64,000 nucleotides of DNA from Phoronis australis. Lineage: Eukaryota > Phoronida > Phoronidae. Location: contig NMRA01000007.1 of the NCBI GenBank assembly GCA_002633005.1, forward strand, positions 1,908,569 through 1,972,568. Direction: 5' to 3'. Below, one piece after another: positions 25,101 through 40,100 of this stretch. The notes below the pieces were generated by a model that did no database searches, had not been told where the DNA came from, and saw nothing but the letters and a program-made list of their open reading frames with translations. The first letter of the stretch is position 1, and every line of letters begins with the position of its first letter. Position numbers and translations under genes: made by a program.

Positions 25101-28100
25101 GTTGTTATTATTTACTCACTTATTATCATTATCATCAATATTATACATCCTCACAACAAATGTCAACAGAATGAAATTTGGAAATTGTTTTACATGTAAC
25201 TTTAACAATCGTATATTAAAATCACAACTTAAGGCTCAAGAAAATAACTACATTTACTTGATGTTAACAGTCAGCACATCACCAAATACGGAAATTTTAA
25301 CCTCACAATAAAAATCCAGAGACACTATACTATGCAGTGGTGTTTACCCTACACCTTCACACAATGCATGTGAAATAATGCGACTATCAGCGCTGAAAAT
25401 TAATAACTTCTGCCATAGATGAAGACCCCAAATTGCGACCCATGATGCAAGAATACAGCCAGGGTGTAATCACTGATGATATACTACAAAACTCACCAAG
25501 TCTTTGCTGTCATTACTTCTTAAGCTCAGTTCAAAGGAGCCCATTTGTAGAACACAAACATAGTCTGAAATACATGAAAGCTAAATAAGAAAAACTGCGC
25601 ATAGCCCTGTCTTCGACAACACTAGCATCTCACAGGATACCGTTCACCAAAAGGACAATACTCTGTGAAAACAAATATTTACATCAATTCCTACGTGTCA
25701 TAGCTAAACCGCTCCCATGCATTCTTATCCAACACTCCACAACCAAATTCTGACAAAACAGACAAAACAGACGAATCACAATGAAGCAAATTACTGTACT
25801 GGTCCAGCTTTGAGTACTTCCTCAATAGATTTGTACACAGATCACAGTAGACAGAACCCTTCAATATCAGGAACACTGATCTAGTTTCTTCTGTGTGAAG
25901 AAGGGCAGTTACTGCATTAGCGATAACTTCAGGGCAATAAAAATACTGGCTGAAGTACATTAAACTACCGTGGACTCAAACTGGAGTTGAAAATGTCCAG
26001 GTTTTCGTAAAAGAGCCAGAGTGTATTTGAGAATGGTGTTCTCACGAGAATTTGAACTCCAAAAACATAAACAACTCTCTTATCTTTGGGTACAGAACAG
26101 TTAGTTTTCATGGAACCTTACCATATTCAAGCAGGATTATAAGCACTTTTTTGCAGAAGGACACGTGAAATGGCTCTTTCGAGTTATGCACATTCTAATA
26201 TAACAGTTTTGCAAAAAAATGGAGCAAATATGGCCCTTCAGAAAAATGTTCATCCCTGACTTCTCCAAGATTTCGTTAGTAATTGGATTAATGCCCAACC
26301 CTTTGATTCTCTCAACATAAGTGTCTTGGGCCGTAACCTGGACAAGTTTGGTATTACTTAAACACATATTGAAGAAAAAGTCACAAACCTTCCTCGAGGT
26401 TGGCAGTTTTCTTGTGAATCTTGTCGGATAAAAACAAAGCAGCATTGTCAACGATGAACCTAATGTAGAAAACAAAAAACCCTGACAGAGTTTCAAACAA
26501 GCCCACAGTCAAAAAATTACATGTGCTTCAATGACAGTCACGTCCTAGCAATTCGTAACAGCAAGGGAGAAATTGATAAACACCTGTGGTCAAGCTCGTT
26601 CTAGGCACTAAACCTATCACAATGCTTTTCCTATACAATAAGTATATAAGACAACATCAAACAGGTTTGTATATTGTTGGGGTGTAGTTATTGACAAACA
26701 CAACACATATTCATAAATTAAAAAGGCATGTTTCCTTCCCTAAAACTAGTGGACTAAACATTTAAATTATGAAATGGGCAGGTAATCAGGCACAAACTGA
26801 TCTCAACTTGTGATGCTAGAGATTTGTTTCTACACGATTCACACAAAACATTGATAATTCTTTGACACTCTATATCATAAAAATCGAGTCCTCCATCAAG
26901 GTATGCCTGTGGGAAGGTTTAAGGCGTGGTCTGTAAGGTTCAATAAACTGGCTTATAATTTTGATTTTTTAAGCTGTGAGTATGAATGACCTGTTAAGCT
27001 GTATGGTAGCCTAAACTTACCTTAGTAATGACGCAGAGGATTCCGCTATGATATTGCTAGATATACTGAAACCGTCAAATGAAACCATGGAATGTATCGG
27101 TAAATGAAGGGGTCTGAAATGAAAATTTATGACAATAATACATTTTAGAAAACACTAGTCTTTTAATAACTTAAATTAATTTTGTGAAATAGTGAAAAAC
27201 AAGATTGAAATGGACGGGATAAGCCACACTGCACAGAATATAAAGATGTCAACAGTAGCTAGGTATCACCTGGTAGCATAGCTAGGAACACTTTACAAAA
27301 GTTCCAACAGAAGTCTGTTTTATAAACAATTGATGATGACGACATTGAACAGTCACAACTCCCATTTCAAGTACAGTAAAACAATGATGATAGCATCATG
27401 CCAACAAATCCCCAAGTCACAAAGTTTCATTTGATCTCACCTGTAGTCTATACGACAATGAGACAGATGGATGTGTAACTCGGTAACAACAGTTGGAAGA
27501 ACGTATCCCAGGATTTCATAGTCTTTCAGGTCTAAGATGTCCATGGTCTGTGAGAGCCAGCTCCTACCACTGGGCACCATCCTGTGACGGAGGGTACCAC
27601 CATGAACACCAACAGCGATGACGAAGTCCTACAAAAGGAGGCAACATTGTAGCAAGTAATGGCCTTGAAATTATCCGCACACTGGGGTGTGTTCCAAAAT
27701 GAGGCAAGAAAATTTGAGTTTTGGAAGGGAAATATTGAGTTTAATATAATTATGTACTGAGTTTTCTCTCACAATTACAGCCTCGCTAATAAACCAGTGG
27801 TGATTATTTTGACAAAGTTGCCAGTTAACTTGAGTAACACTTCCTTTTCAGTCGCACGATTTTGCATGGTCTTCCATGATCTTGTCAAACTTGCAAGAAA
27901 TTCACTCTACAGAACGAACCCCCAGTGGCAGTTTTGAAGTCTCATGTACACCTGTCAAAACTGACCAGTCACAACTTTTTCTAGGCATTAAGGCAGGTTG
28001 AGATTAAAACTGAAGATTTGAGTTTGCAGTGGAGAACAGTGTGACACAAAATTAACATTTGAATTTATTGGAATTTTACAAAATTCTCTTTTTACAAGAA

Positions 28101-31100
28101 CATATACTGTGCGACAATCACATATTTCTTTGTGTTTCACATTGTTTTTCAAATAGAAAACACCCATAGTTTTTTCTTTTCAATGAAATTTTCCTGACAC
28201 AAACTTTAGTCTGTCAAAGGACACACGCCAAAACCATCACATAAACTTCGGTAGATTAAAATTTTTGGTTGAAGGATGCCAAGTGGATTAAAATTGTTAG
28301 TTGAAGGATGCCGAAAGGTACTACTGATTTAAAACAGTATCTCAATGGTGCAAAACAAAATTTGCACGGTCTGATGAAATTGGGCAACTAGGAGATAATG
28401 CATTTGGTGCCAAACAGTTTTTCAATAGAAAAGTTGCATACATCACCAGTTTCTTTTAGAGCAAGTTTTTGTTTGCCCTCTCGACAAAAGATGTGTCATG
28501 TGACATAGTATGATGGTTCTCAAGTTATTGATGACTCATTTACCAGTACTTAGTCATACATTTATTCTGATGGAAGCCAACATACATGTATTGAAATATA
28601 TTTTAGCATCCAAAGTAAGCACAATTCATATATAGTTTTAAAAGTATTGTTAATTGTCTGCAAAGAGAGAAGGCCAATAAATATACGGTGAAAATTCTTC
28701 AATTTCGGACGAAAATAATAGCCAAAACTGCCATATTTCTATTTTTTCTGAGGCTTAATATCAAGTTGTTGAATATGCTAAAAAAATTACCAAATGCTGT
28801 TTGTTAATAGCTATGCCATGCAAAAGATGCTAAGAGAAAGGTAAATTTTCCTGAACAGTCAGTTAATTTTGTTGAGAAATTTGACAAAATGAAATTTCAC
28901 CATTCCACCATGTTGTGTCCCAAACTGAAGAATTTTGTACCCCAACTCAAGGTAATGCTGCATGAGATTCACTATGAATATTCTAATTACTTTAACTCAG
29001 TTAATACCATTTGGTTATTGATTAAAATAAACTAAAAGACATAGCCAGGAGAACCTTTCAAACAGTTAGTGTTCGAGGTTTGAAATTTCACACCAAGAAA
29101 GTTTGAATCTACAATTATAGATAACAGTTAAGACATTACACCGAAAAAGGAATGCTCAGTGAAACAGACCCCATCTCTTCACACTCTGACGTGCTTTTAA
29201 AAGCTACAAAAGAGCCTAACTTCAAGTTTATCAAATCAAAACAAGTTGATATCAGTCAAACACGTTGACGTCTGCTGAACATGTTGACGTCTGCTAAACA
29301 CAGAGGCAGACATCTGCTAAACATGTTGATTGCTAAACGCAGGGCAGGTGCAGAAATAAAAGCAAGACACAGCAACAAAAAACGAAGGAATTGTTAGCAT
29401 ATCTATAATACATACAATACCTTGCGCCTACTAGTGGCAGCTTTAGTTAGTCTGCAGGGTTCCTACGGACACAGAGACTCGTTACATGACTGACAAGTGA
29501 GAAGCCCATGCAAAGTAGAAAAGGCCAACACATGCGCTGTTTCAACCTTGTGTTGTAGTCATTCAAATGCAACTTTCATTAATAATGTTACATACATTGA
29601 AATTTTCATACCCAACTCAAGGGTAACAGACAATCACATGCACAAGCAATTATTTATTTGTAATATGAATCTTCCTCGTGAACTGTTAAATCATCCATAC
29701 AAACTGCAACAAAACACACACGAACGAAAAGCATGCCAACTATGAACTCATTAGCATAAATCATGTGTACACACACACTTGTCATTGGTAGATTCATTAT
29801 CAAAGAATGTACTTCGTACATATGATTTAGTGGATTGTGCAGACGATTTGAGGCTCGTGCGTACAACTGTCTAGTGCCCCTGAAACTAGTACCATTAATA
29901 AATTTTCTTTAGAAATTGTCACTTTTAAAGGTTTACAAATCAATCAGCAAAAAGGAATGTAATAGGAATTGGTGCTCCAGGCAATCAACATTAAGAAAAC
30001 AAAGCAAATTATCTTCATATATCTAGTAGTGCAGAACCACTTCACCACAAGGATCCCTAAACAGTTTCAAGAAATGAAACGTGCAAGTTCGGTTATCTTT
30101 ATCTTTTAACAAAGAAACTGTTAGTAACTGCACATTCAACATGACAAATTTCAAATTACGTTATCGTGCGGTACGATTTCTTGAGTGCTTTTTAATGTTT
30201 TGCGACAAATTAACATAATACTAAGTTAAGAAGTATGTCACATTCATGCAACCAGCGACAGGAAATGGTAATTTTTTATTTCAATTACTCTAGATTTCAT
30301 ACTACATTTAACCACGTAATTTTTAGGTAGCAAAAAAACAAAACAAGACTGGATTACGTTTCTCCTGAAAAACCAATCTCCAGAACTCCTTTTAAAAGTT
30401 GACGAATCGTGTTATGTTGAATAGCACTGGGTAAACATGCCTAAAGTAAAAATACACAGAAAGACATGAAAAACAGAATACATATTTAGCTAACAAAAAC
30501 TTAAAATTATCGCGACATAACATCTAAAATCTCACCTTTTTATTGGCAGTATACGTTTCACATTTGATTTTGATTGCAACAGACAACATGTCAGTGACAT
30601 CGCCATTGTCCACAGTAGGCTCTATCACAACATCCAAGCTCTTAGGGGGCGCCAGCGTCAGACGTTCCACAATACCTGGACAGGTCGTCGTTGGCAAGCA
30701 GGCTGACAATGAGGAAAATATTAAGTTGTATAACTTGCACAACAGTAGGTACGGTACTATACTAACAATAACGAGTCATCAAACAGAAGTGAAGTAAAAT
30801 CTCGCTAATTTAGGACACAATATGGCCAACAATGAAATTAAATTTCGTTTTTTCATACTTTTTCATGAAAGATTAGTGACACCAAATAAATGCTGTATCA
30901 CATTAAACAATCTAAACCATGACTATCATCTGACAATGATACTGAGAAATTGTGAGAATTCACAACAATGACACAAGCTTTTGAAAATGACCAAAGATTA
31001 ATTTTGGCAATAATTTTTGTCCAAAAATGGCAAGATTTTACCATAAGTCCACCTTCTTAAAACTAAAATTTTTATGTCAAAAATGTCACAAAACACTTGG

Positions 31101-34100
31101 AACTTTAAGGTGCTAAACAGTGCTAATTTTGAGTTAGTGGCTGCAACTCTACACCAACGAACTCTGCTCATTCCACAGTGATAAGAAGTGTAACTAAGAA
31201 ATGCTAACTAACCGTATTAAAGAAACAAAACAAAGGTTCCACCCTAAAAACACGAACCAAAACTGTGGTTTCCAAAGGTCTCACATTGGTGGCTTTAAGC
31301 GTAACTTATCAACTCACGTGCATGATACAGTGTAGTCCTCCTAGCTAAGATGCAGAGGTACGACAAATCTGGGTCACCGTCGTGGCAGACGACAGTGAAT
31401 ATGCTGCCATCTGTCACCTCTAATAGAACTTCACCGTGCTCAACAGATTGCAGGGACCCGTCTTTGGCCTAGTGGGCAATATATACACAGTTAAAGCACA
31501 AGAAAAGGAAAGGACTCAATACATGTACTACACATTTTGAGAATAGTTATGCCAATACATGACAGTGATATGATAATCGGACAATTTTTACCCTTTCAGT
31601 AACACATCTGGCAAGTAGATGTGTTAGGCCCCCTATTTCCAAAAATACTGTCACTCCTCCACTTGAGGAAAGCAGAACATGAACAGTAACCAGAACACAA
31701 TATTTCAGGCTAAGTACAGCATGCCAGTAACCTTGCAAGCTGCCCAACGTTGAGCCCATGAGTACATTACATGAAAAGTGACTCAGGACTTAAGGCAGAA
31801 ATTTGGTGTTACACTCCCACTTCACAAATTCACAAATAAGGTTTATTCATTTATTTATTAGCATATCACTGCCTGGAAATAATTTGTACAAATTTTATCA
31901 GTAATTAACAATGATCGGTATATTCTCGGATACGTTATTCTTTTGCTTAGGTGAGTTTAAATTATTTTTCAGGAATAGTTGCGTGGAGCATAAGACCAAA
32001 TTTTCCTCTTACGCCCTAAGACCCCATCTCATTCACTTTCTATGATGGTGACAGGGGTGACATTAAGATGTCTAACTAAATACCAAGAGCTATAATGCGT
32101 CAAATTTAGGATGCGCGCAGAGAAGATCCCAATCCAGGTTTCAAATCATGCCGAAGACAATGGTAAGGCAATGTACCTGTCTGAGGACTATTAAACAGCT
32201 CATCCTGACAAGTAGTGTCGACTAATGAGACATACCTTCAGTGAATTCCTCGCGCCAACTTTACCATTGGCAATTTTGACACTAACACAGACTTTGCTTT
32301 GTTGGCGGACCTGGCTTTGAGGACGTGCCTTCTTATGGCGACGGTCATGGATAGAATACACAATATCATCCTCCGACTCTGAGCTTGACTCTACAGAACA
32401 GTAGATGAAAGAAGTGCAATGAATTAGATCCTACTCGGAAAGAAATCAAGCTAGAGATTCTAAGACTTTCCAGACTTGTCACACAATATTCCTGACATCA
32501 AAGATGAAGCTTTTATGTTTACTCTCAGTTTAACTGCACAGCACTTGTGATAAAGGAGCAAAGAAATCTGTTTGAACAAATGGCAATTGGTTTATGAAAC
32601 ACTTAGCAACATCCTATATCTTACCATACAAACACCAGATAATGAAAACTAACAGAATAATTATTTTCTCTCCATAAAATATAAAAATGTAGACCATATA
32701 CTGATACTTGTGTTAGAAATGTTCAAGACCCTCTCCAGTCAAGTTTTATAAAAATTTAAACCTTTTCCAGGTAGAACTGTTGACCTCATGTCACATATTT
32801 CAAGCTGCACAATGCAGATCATACTTGCAGGTTCCCTGAACAATTTTCGAATACACTTCGAAATTTCTAAACCTAGAAAAAGTCTTCCAGCTGGCTAACT
32901 TTAATAAAAAGAATAAAAATGGTTTATGACCTGCGATCAAATGACTGGAGCAGAAGCAACAACAGAAAAACTAACCCTCCATATTTATTCCTGACTTGCA
33001 AATGAAAAACCTGTCCATGCCAACAGAGAGGTTACTTAACAATTGCCCGGCCGAGTTTAGGTCTGCAGGGGGCATGCGAAACAGACTGAACTGATCCTGA
33101 GTAACCAATGGCGATGGCACGAGAGACTCCCATAGCAACAGGTCATTGTTTAACCTGTATTAGGTAAAGATTGAAACTGACAAGTTTGATTAAAACAACT
33201 TGTAGACATCAATGGACACTGATAGATATACGCAGTGAATCACACAAGAATATACAGTAATTCTTCACTTACACAATATGGCCGACAAATGAAATTCTAT
33301 TTTAATTTCATCACTTATTTAGCACACAACATAGCTGACAAATGAACTTCTATTTTGTCAAATTTCTAAACAAAAATATTGATTAAGAAAATTTCAGTCT
33401 ATTACCAGCAGTGTTTGTACTGTGTAGATGTCACAAAACAACTTTGATAAATTTTCCAATACTTCCAGCTTTTGAAAACTGGAATATAGCAATTTTAGTA
33501 AAAACACCTATGTCAGAACCAAGTATAAAGCAGAGCGCAAGTAAATGTACTGCTGCAGTACTTTGTCAATTAAGTCAGAGAATTTTTGTTATGCAAAGAA
33601 TCTGATTGACTCAAGTTTAACTGATTGAATATTTATAAGCAGTGATTTTGAAACTTGAGGTAAGCGGCTTCTTTCGTTACTAGTGATCAACCTTCTCGAA
33701 TACCTCTTTACATATTAATTGTAGACACATAAAACTGCAATGCTCGTCACCAAAGCAACCTCGGATTGTGTTTGGTGACCTGGGAAAAAATCCCAAATCA
33801 CCACTAAGTTACCGCATGATTATTACCAATTATTATTCAAAATTCTATTGTTTTTTACCGATTGTAAATGAGCTCAACAAAGTTGTCATCGGGAAACGCA
33901 ATGTTGACACATGGTAGCGTGAACTCCAGCACCATCTTTGTGTTGCTTTCAGCATAATTCTGGAACGTTGTCATCTCCATTCTGTCGCCAGCCATGACCA
34001 TCTGCACGACAAACGACCAATATCGGTTGGACAAATATTTCTCGTAGCCGTAAGCAAAACTAAGTCTGGAGATCTAATAATTTGGCTGCTCTATAAGCTT

Positions 34101-37100
34101 CATTTATTTAGCTCCAGCTTTGGAGCTTTAGGTCATGTGAAACTAGGAAAGTGTAAGAATTTAGGAAACTTTGGAACATTATATCTCAGAAATGACTGGC
34201 CAGATTCAAATGAAACTTTCAGAGACTGTACTTTATGCACTGTTCTCCAAAATGCTATTAGAATTTTTTCAAAATGGCCCAATTTTGCATGAAAGGCTAA
34301 AAAATAACACTATTAAATTTCGATCAAAAACTTGTGTTTCTGAAAAGAAAAACAAAATAATTTAGAAAATTTTTAAATTATTTTTCACCTTGGACATTTA
34401 TATCAAAAGAATTTTGCTATCTAATTATTTTGCTATAAACCTTCCATTCCTTTTTTCTAAATTTTTTTGAAGACAAGGTCACATGACCTAATTAATTGCA
34501 GACCAGTATAAGGTCAAAAATCAAATTCTACAGGCCGTCTCCTGTCAGAAAATGATACTTTTATTGAGGTAAATCCTATAGTTCTTTACATATTTGGCTA
34601 AAAGCACAGACTTGCCGAAAAGGTTACATGTAACCTTAGTTTAAAGAATACTTCAGCACAGCTTACTACATCATTAGAGTACCAAGTTCTATCAGTAGCC
34701 CCTGTCCTTGGACTGGAGTTTAACACCTGTACTGCCCTGAACGACCCTTTTGAAAATGTAAATTAAGATTAGATTTCATAGATAAATCAAAACAATCGTT
34801 ATTCCTCTCCACTACGCTTTACCTCTTCATTGTCATACATGACTTTCTTATTGGAGAAAGGTGAGGCTTCAGATTTGGCAAATTGACAGGCACCGTTCAG
34901 TGAGTCGGCCTGAACTGAGTCGAAGTTGTCTTCTTCCACATCTTCCAAGACTGAGTGCTGCTGAGCGTAGGTTTTGATCATGAGCCTGAAGAAAAATTGA
35001 GTTCTAGTAAACTACCAGAGATTTCTTTACGCAAGTCTGGGGTCTGATTCGTGTAAAGTGACTTACGACTTAAGAGAGAAAATTGGTCATACGGTCCCAC
35101 CTCACAATTACTGAATAAAAACTTTGTCATGTTATTATGAGCTCATAACAACCGCAAAACTGTTAATACGAATAATGTCAGTAACTGGAAGTAATGAGTA
35201 TATTCTCAGAGACTTTGCGTATTTTTTGCTACAAAAGGGATTTATTTATTTCTCAAAACTAGTTGTGTGGAGTATACGACCAAGTCTCTGAAACAGACCC
35301 CCCTAGCACATAGCTTTTCGTAGTTAGCAGGTGGCATTTTAGAGGTCAAAAGTCAAATCCAAACATATCCCCAGAGTTTATCAGTGCTGAATATACAACC
35401 CACATACTATAGTTGGTGCTAAAATAGAAAAATCCACTAAAATTTTCTTGAAAATAATACTGTAACATTAATTGTTCATCAATAAAAGAATTAAAGTTAC
35501 ATTTAATATGATAGCGGCAGACAAAAACAAGCTAACTTTGAAGTAAGATAGAATAAGAGTGAATGCTTTCCTAAGCCAAAAGTAACACCTATGAGCTCCA
35601 TTATGACCATACAAAACAAGAAGTGTTAAACAGTTTGGTTAAAGGATTTGAGGTTCATTTGCAACAAGTGAAATTTTATTTACCAAATTTATTTCATCAA
35701 AGATGAAGATTACTAGCATGATTTGTGTAAATGTCATAAAACAACGTTGTGTAAGTAATATGTAGCAAAGTAAACGACCTTTGAAAAAACGCGAAGTATC
35801 GGAGAATTACTTTAAGTGTTTTTAACAGGTAACATCCGAGGATAGCTCTAGTCATAGATATTGGGTACTGGGAAAAATGACCTAGTATTGGCCGACACAA
35901 ACTAAACATTCAAAGAAAATGAGTTCAGCTGCAGGCCTAATTTGAAATACATATAAATACATATATGCCAACAAGCTCAAGCTAAACAGCAATGATTTAC
36001 ACCAAACTGATTGAAACGGTCTTGAAATACAGATAACTATTAGCCCGTCATTTCATCTTGAATGACAACTTCACCCAGTATTCACAGAAAATAGTCAAGT
36101 TGCCAACCTTGGCCAATCAAAACCTTTCTCTTTGTCTGAGAATCCATTGCCGGGCAAGCCTTCAGAGACCATAGCGAATGATATCGGGTCTTCGTTGGGA
36201 TTTAGTTGAAACAAGCCTGCAACGTAGTCACATCCTTCACCAGTTTATCAGGAAAAAACAGTGTTCGAATGACTGCAGTGTAACTTGAAATGGTGACACA
36301 AACACACAGTTTGTAGGTTCTCGCTTACAACAAATGACAGCAAAAATTAGACGTCATCTACTTGTTAAAATAAGCAAGATAAATGCTCATCAGTATATGC
36401 TCATTTTAATTGACTGAAACTTGACCGATTAAAAAAAGGATATTTCACTAAAAACATCTCTTGGTGACCAAAAACCATCTTTAATTCAAAAAAAGACACG
36501 GCTTAAGTAATTAATCTTGGCAGCTAATTTTTATGCACAATCACCACTGAAACTGCTATGTTTAATTTACTAAATAATTACGAAGACAACACTGGAAGGG
36601 TTTAAGAATGATCACATTACACAAAACAATAAAAATAAATATTTTTTCTGAAAAAGCAATGATTCAAAAAGTCTTTGAGGTGAGTAACCAGACTTGTGAC
36701 CAAATACCCTTCAACCATTATAAAACTCCACCTACCATGTATTTGCCTACATATGATCTCATAACTACTGGTCAGTTCACTACTACCCAGTTCCGTCTTA
36801 AAGTCAAGGTCATTGACCTCCAGGATCAGTATTTCCTGTCGTAAATCCTTGACCCACCAGGGACGACGGTCTTTTCCGCTACGCAAGTCTGGTACTGGGA
36901 ATCTAGTTCAAAATACAACACAGTACAATAAAAACTTACAAACAGATAAATACAACACAATGTAATACAAAACTTGCAAACAGATAAATACAGCAATACT
37001 ATGCAGAACTTACAAACAGATAAAATACAACACAACACAAAACTCACACAGATCAATACAACACAATACAATACATAACTTACAGTCAGATAACTAAGCT

Positions 37101-40100
37101 CCACAAAAAGACGGTCTTATCAATACATAATAATCACATTGTATTTTCAGAAAATGTCAAAGGTCCCTTTTATCTTAAGTCAGGAAATTCTACAAGTTTG
37201 TCCCACGTATGGTTTTTCTCCTATTTAGCCCACAATACTGTGGAAGGGTGATTCAATCTATAAAATGATACACTGGGGCTAAAGCAATAAAAAGCTGACA
37301 ATTTTAATCATATTACGGTGCACCTTTGAACAGTACATGGACTAAATAAAACATTTATTCATTTATTTACTCAGACTTTTTACTACCATTAGCTTAACCC
37401 AGTGAGAAACTGAAGGCAATAACTATAATAATTGTGTTTACAAGATAAAAACAAACTAACACTCAATATTTGTTTTGATAAACTTTCACATGTGAAACCA
37501 GTCAAACATTACCTGATGTTAAGAGTTGCTTTCTCTGAACTAATTGACAATGATGTTTTTTGGTCATTTACTTCATCAATGACCTGATTAAACAAGCCCT
37601 GATCTGACTGTAAAGAAACAAAAAGAATATGCATGACAAATTTATCCTATGCTACATTATTATGTAATCATTTATTATCCATTTTCCCATATGGCTGTGC
37701 AACGATGAAATACACCAAGTCACCAGATGGCAGTAGGGTAGTTGATGGACAATGTTTTGTATTGTTGTGTTGATTTCATGCAGTGACAGATTTCCCAATG
37801 TTTTTTAAAAATCCTTTGCAGCCATCATGTTATTAAACAATTTGACACAAAAATGTCCAATGTATCAAAATGTCCATGAACGAAAGAAATTGCATTTTGT
37901 CACCTGTCAACTTGGCAGGTCACCAGAAATAAAATTTGGTCGAGCAAAAGATGCTTTTGTGCTCTCGCAATGCTCAAGAGTTGCATCTACAACATAAATT
38001 CTCCAATTTGGGCCAGTCCCTAGAATTTGGGACAAATAAACTCCTGCAAAAATTGAAATTTTTCGATTTTTGAATTTGGGATTAAGGCGATTTTAACATT
38101 TCTCAAAATTCGGACAATGTGTTTTTAATGTACAGAATGGTAATTTTGCATCTTTACGGTGATTCTTGAATTTGGGACACTAATATTGCCTATTTCTAGA
38201 ATTTTGGACAAGCTGTGTCCACGAGCAAAATAATTAGTTTTCCACTGTCTCAAATTGGAGAATTGTTACCATAGAACATTTTCTGTTGAACAAGTGAAAT
38301 TATTAAAAGACTTCATAAACCATTAGCCCGTCGAACTGGCTGAATATTCAAGTTCTAATGAATAGGAATGGAATCATTTTAATGTCTGAATAGAATGAGA
38401 GCAAGAATCAGTTCATCAGTATGCAGGCATTTGTTGACTAACAGCCCCATTTATGCAAACAGGACCATTGTCTTACTAACGCCACCAAGTGAGTCCCGAG
38501 TCGACCATTCTTGTATGATGTTGAAAATTAATTGCAAATTCTGTGTACAGAAGGTGCACACCTTACTCACACGAGATTGATGTTCGACAGTATTCAATAA
38601 TTAAGACTGAATTGCAGCCATATGACCAAAAAGCATACCAGAAGGTTGGAGTCAGGGTCCAGATGAGTATGCTGTCCCTGATAGGAGTGCCCCCTATTAG
38701 TAAATGGCCTGGAGTATAGCAGGGCATTGATGCGGTCGACGAGACTGACGTCGATTTCACTCTGGCATTGCTGCAACGTCACGTTGACCTTAGTCTCCAT
38801 CGTCTGATGCGAGTCGCTGCGTGAACCCTATGACATAAGACAACAATGAAATATTACTGAAATATGACAGCAAAATCTCATCAATTTTTTAAAAAAAATT
38901 ACATTACTGCAAAATTTGGCACTCATTCGTTTTTTTCAAGGCCCCCCTTCCTCTACCCATGTGTGTCCTTCCAGCAGTTATGGGATAACTTAAACCGGCA
39001 GGAACAGTGACTCATGCGACTGTTCACGTGATTGGCATTTTTGCTACTGGCAAAAGGGCCAGCACATATGGCAGCATTTTAGCCAATTCCTTAAACGTAA
39101 CAGCTTTGACTGTGCTCTGCCCACATTTGGTAAATTAAAGCTGTAGACCTTATTCATGCAGTCAACATTTTAAAAGTGAGCCTCTTTTTAGGTTTAAAAA
39201 CAAAACATTTTAGACATAAATATTAACGAGGCATGTGAAAAAATCACGCTTTGCACTGCGATTAAGCGCGGAATGCATTCCTTTTAAAACCAAAGAAGAG
39301 GCTCACGTTTAAAATGCCGACAGCATGAATGAGGTGTATAAGCAACATTGGCAGACAGTCATAGTCAACATGATTACAACAGAAAACTCAGATAAAGCAT
39401 CTTACATAGCTTGTAAAATTCACTGTTGACCATATTTTATGATAACAATTAACAAGAAACTGTTTTGGAAAAATAAATTGACAGCAAAACAACAGAATTA
39501 ATAACCTGACCTGATTTCCATTGATTAATATTCAAGATCAAACCTCAAAAATGCTGCCACAGTTTCCAAAATTATGTTTTATTTTTGTTTGGATTTCTTT
39601 ATGGAGGAACAATGGGGCTGAAAATCTGCCTTCCACCACAATTTGAACCACTTTCAATTATCAAATTGGTCTCAAATTGACTTCAAGGTTTTGAAAGACC
39701 TGACAGTTCATTACTGCTTGAGACGAGGCTCTACAAGTGTTATTTCACCTGCCGATCACGGTCTCAAGAAATAACAAACTGTAAGTTCTCTGGAAACTCA
39801 GAAATCATTTCTCATCTGATTAGGAATAAGTGAAGCCCATTTTATAGTGGTGCGTGGCTCAAATAAAACTTTCGCTACATGTTCAACAGATACAAACAGA
39901 GGATATCAACAGATACACAAAGAGATAGATCATATCAACAGATACACAAAGAGATAGATCATATCAACAGATACACAAACAGACAGACTATATAAACAGA
40001 AGACAATATCATCATATACACAGACATACAATATCATAAGATGCACAGACAGATGATTTCAACAGATGCACAAACAAACAATCAATATCAACAGATACAC

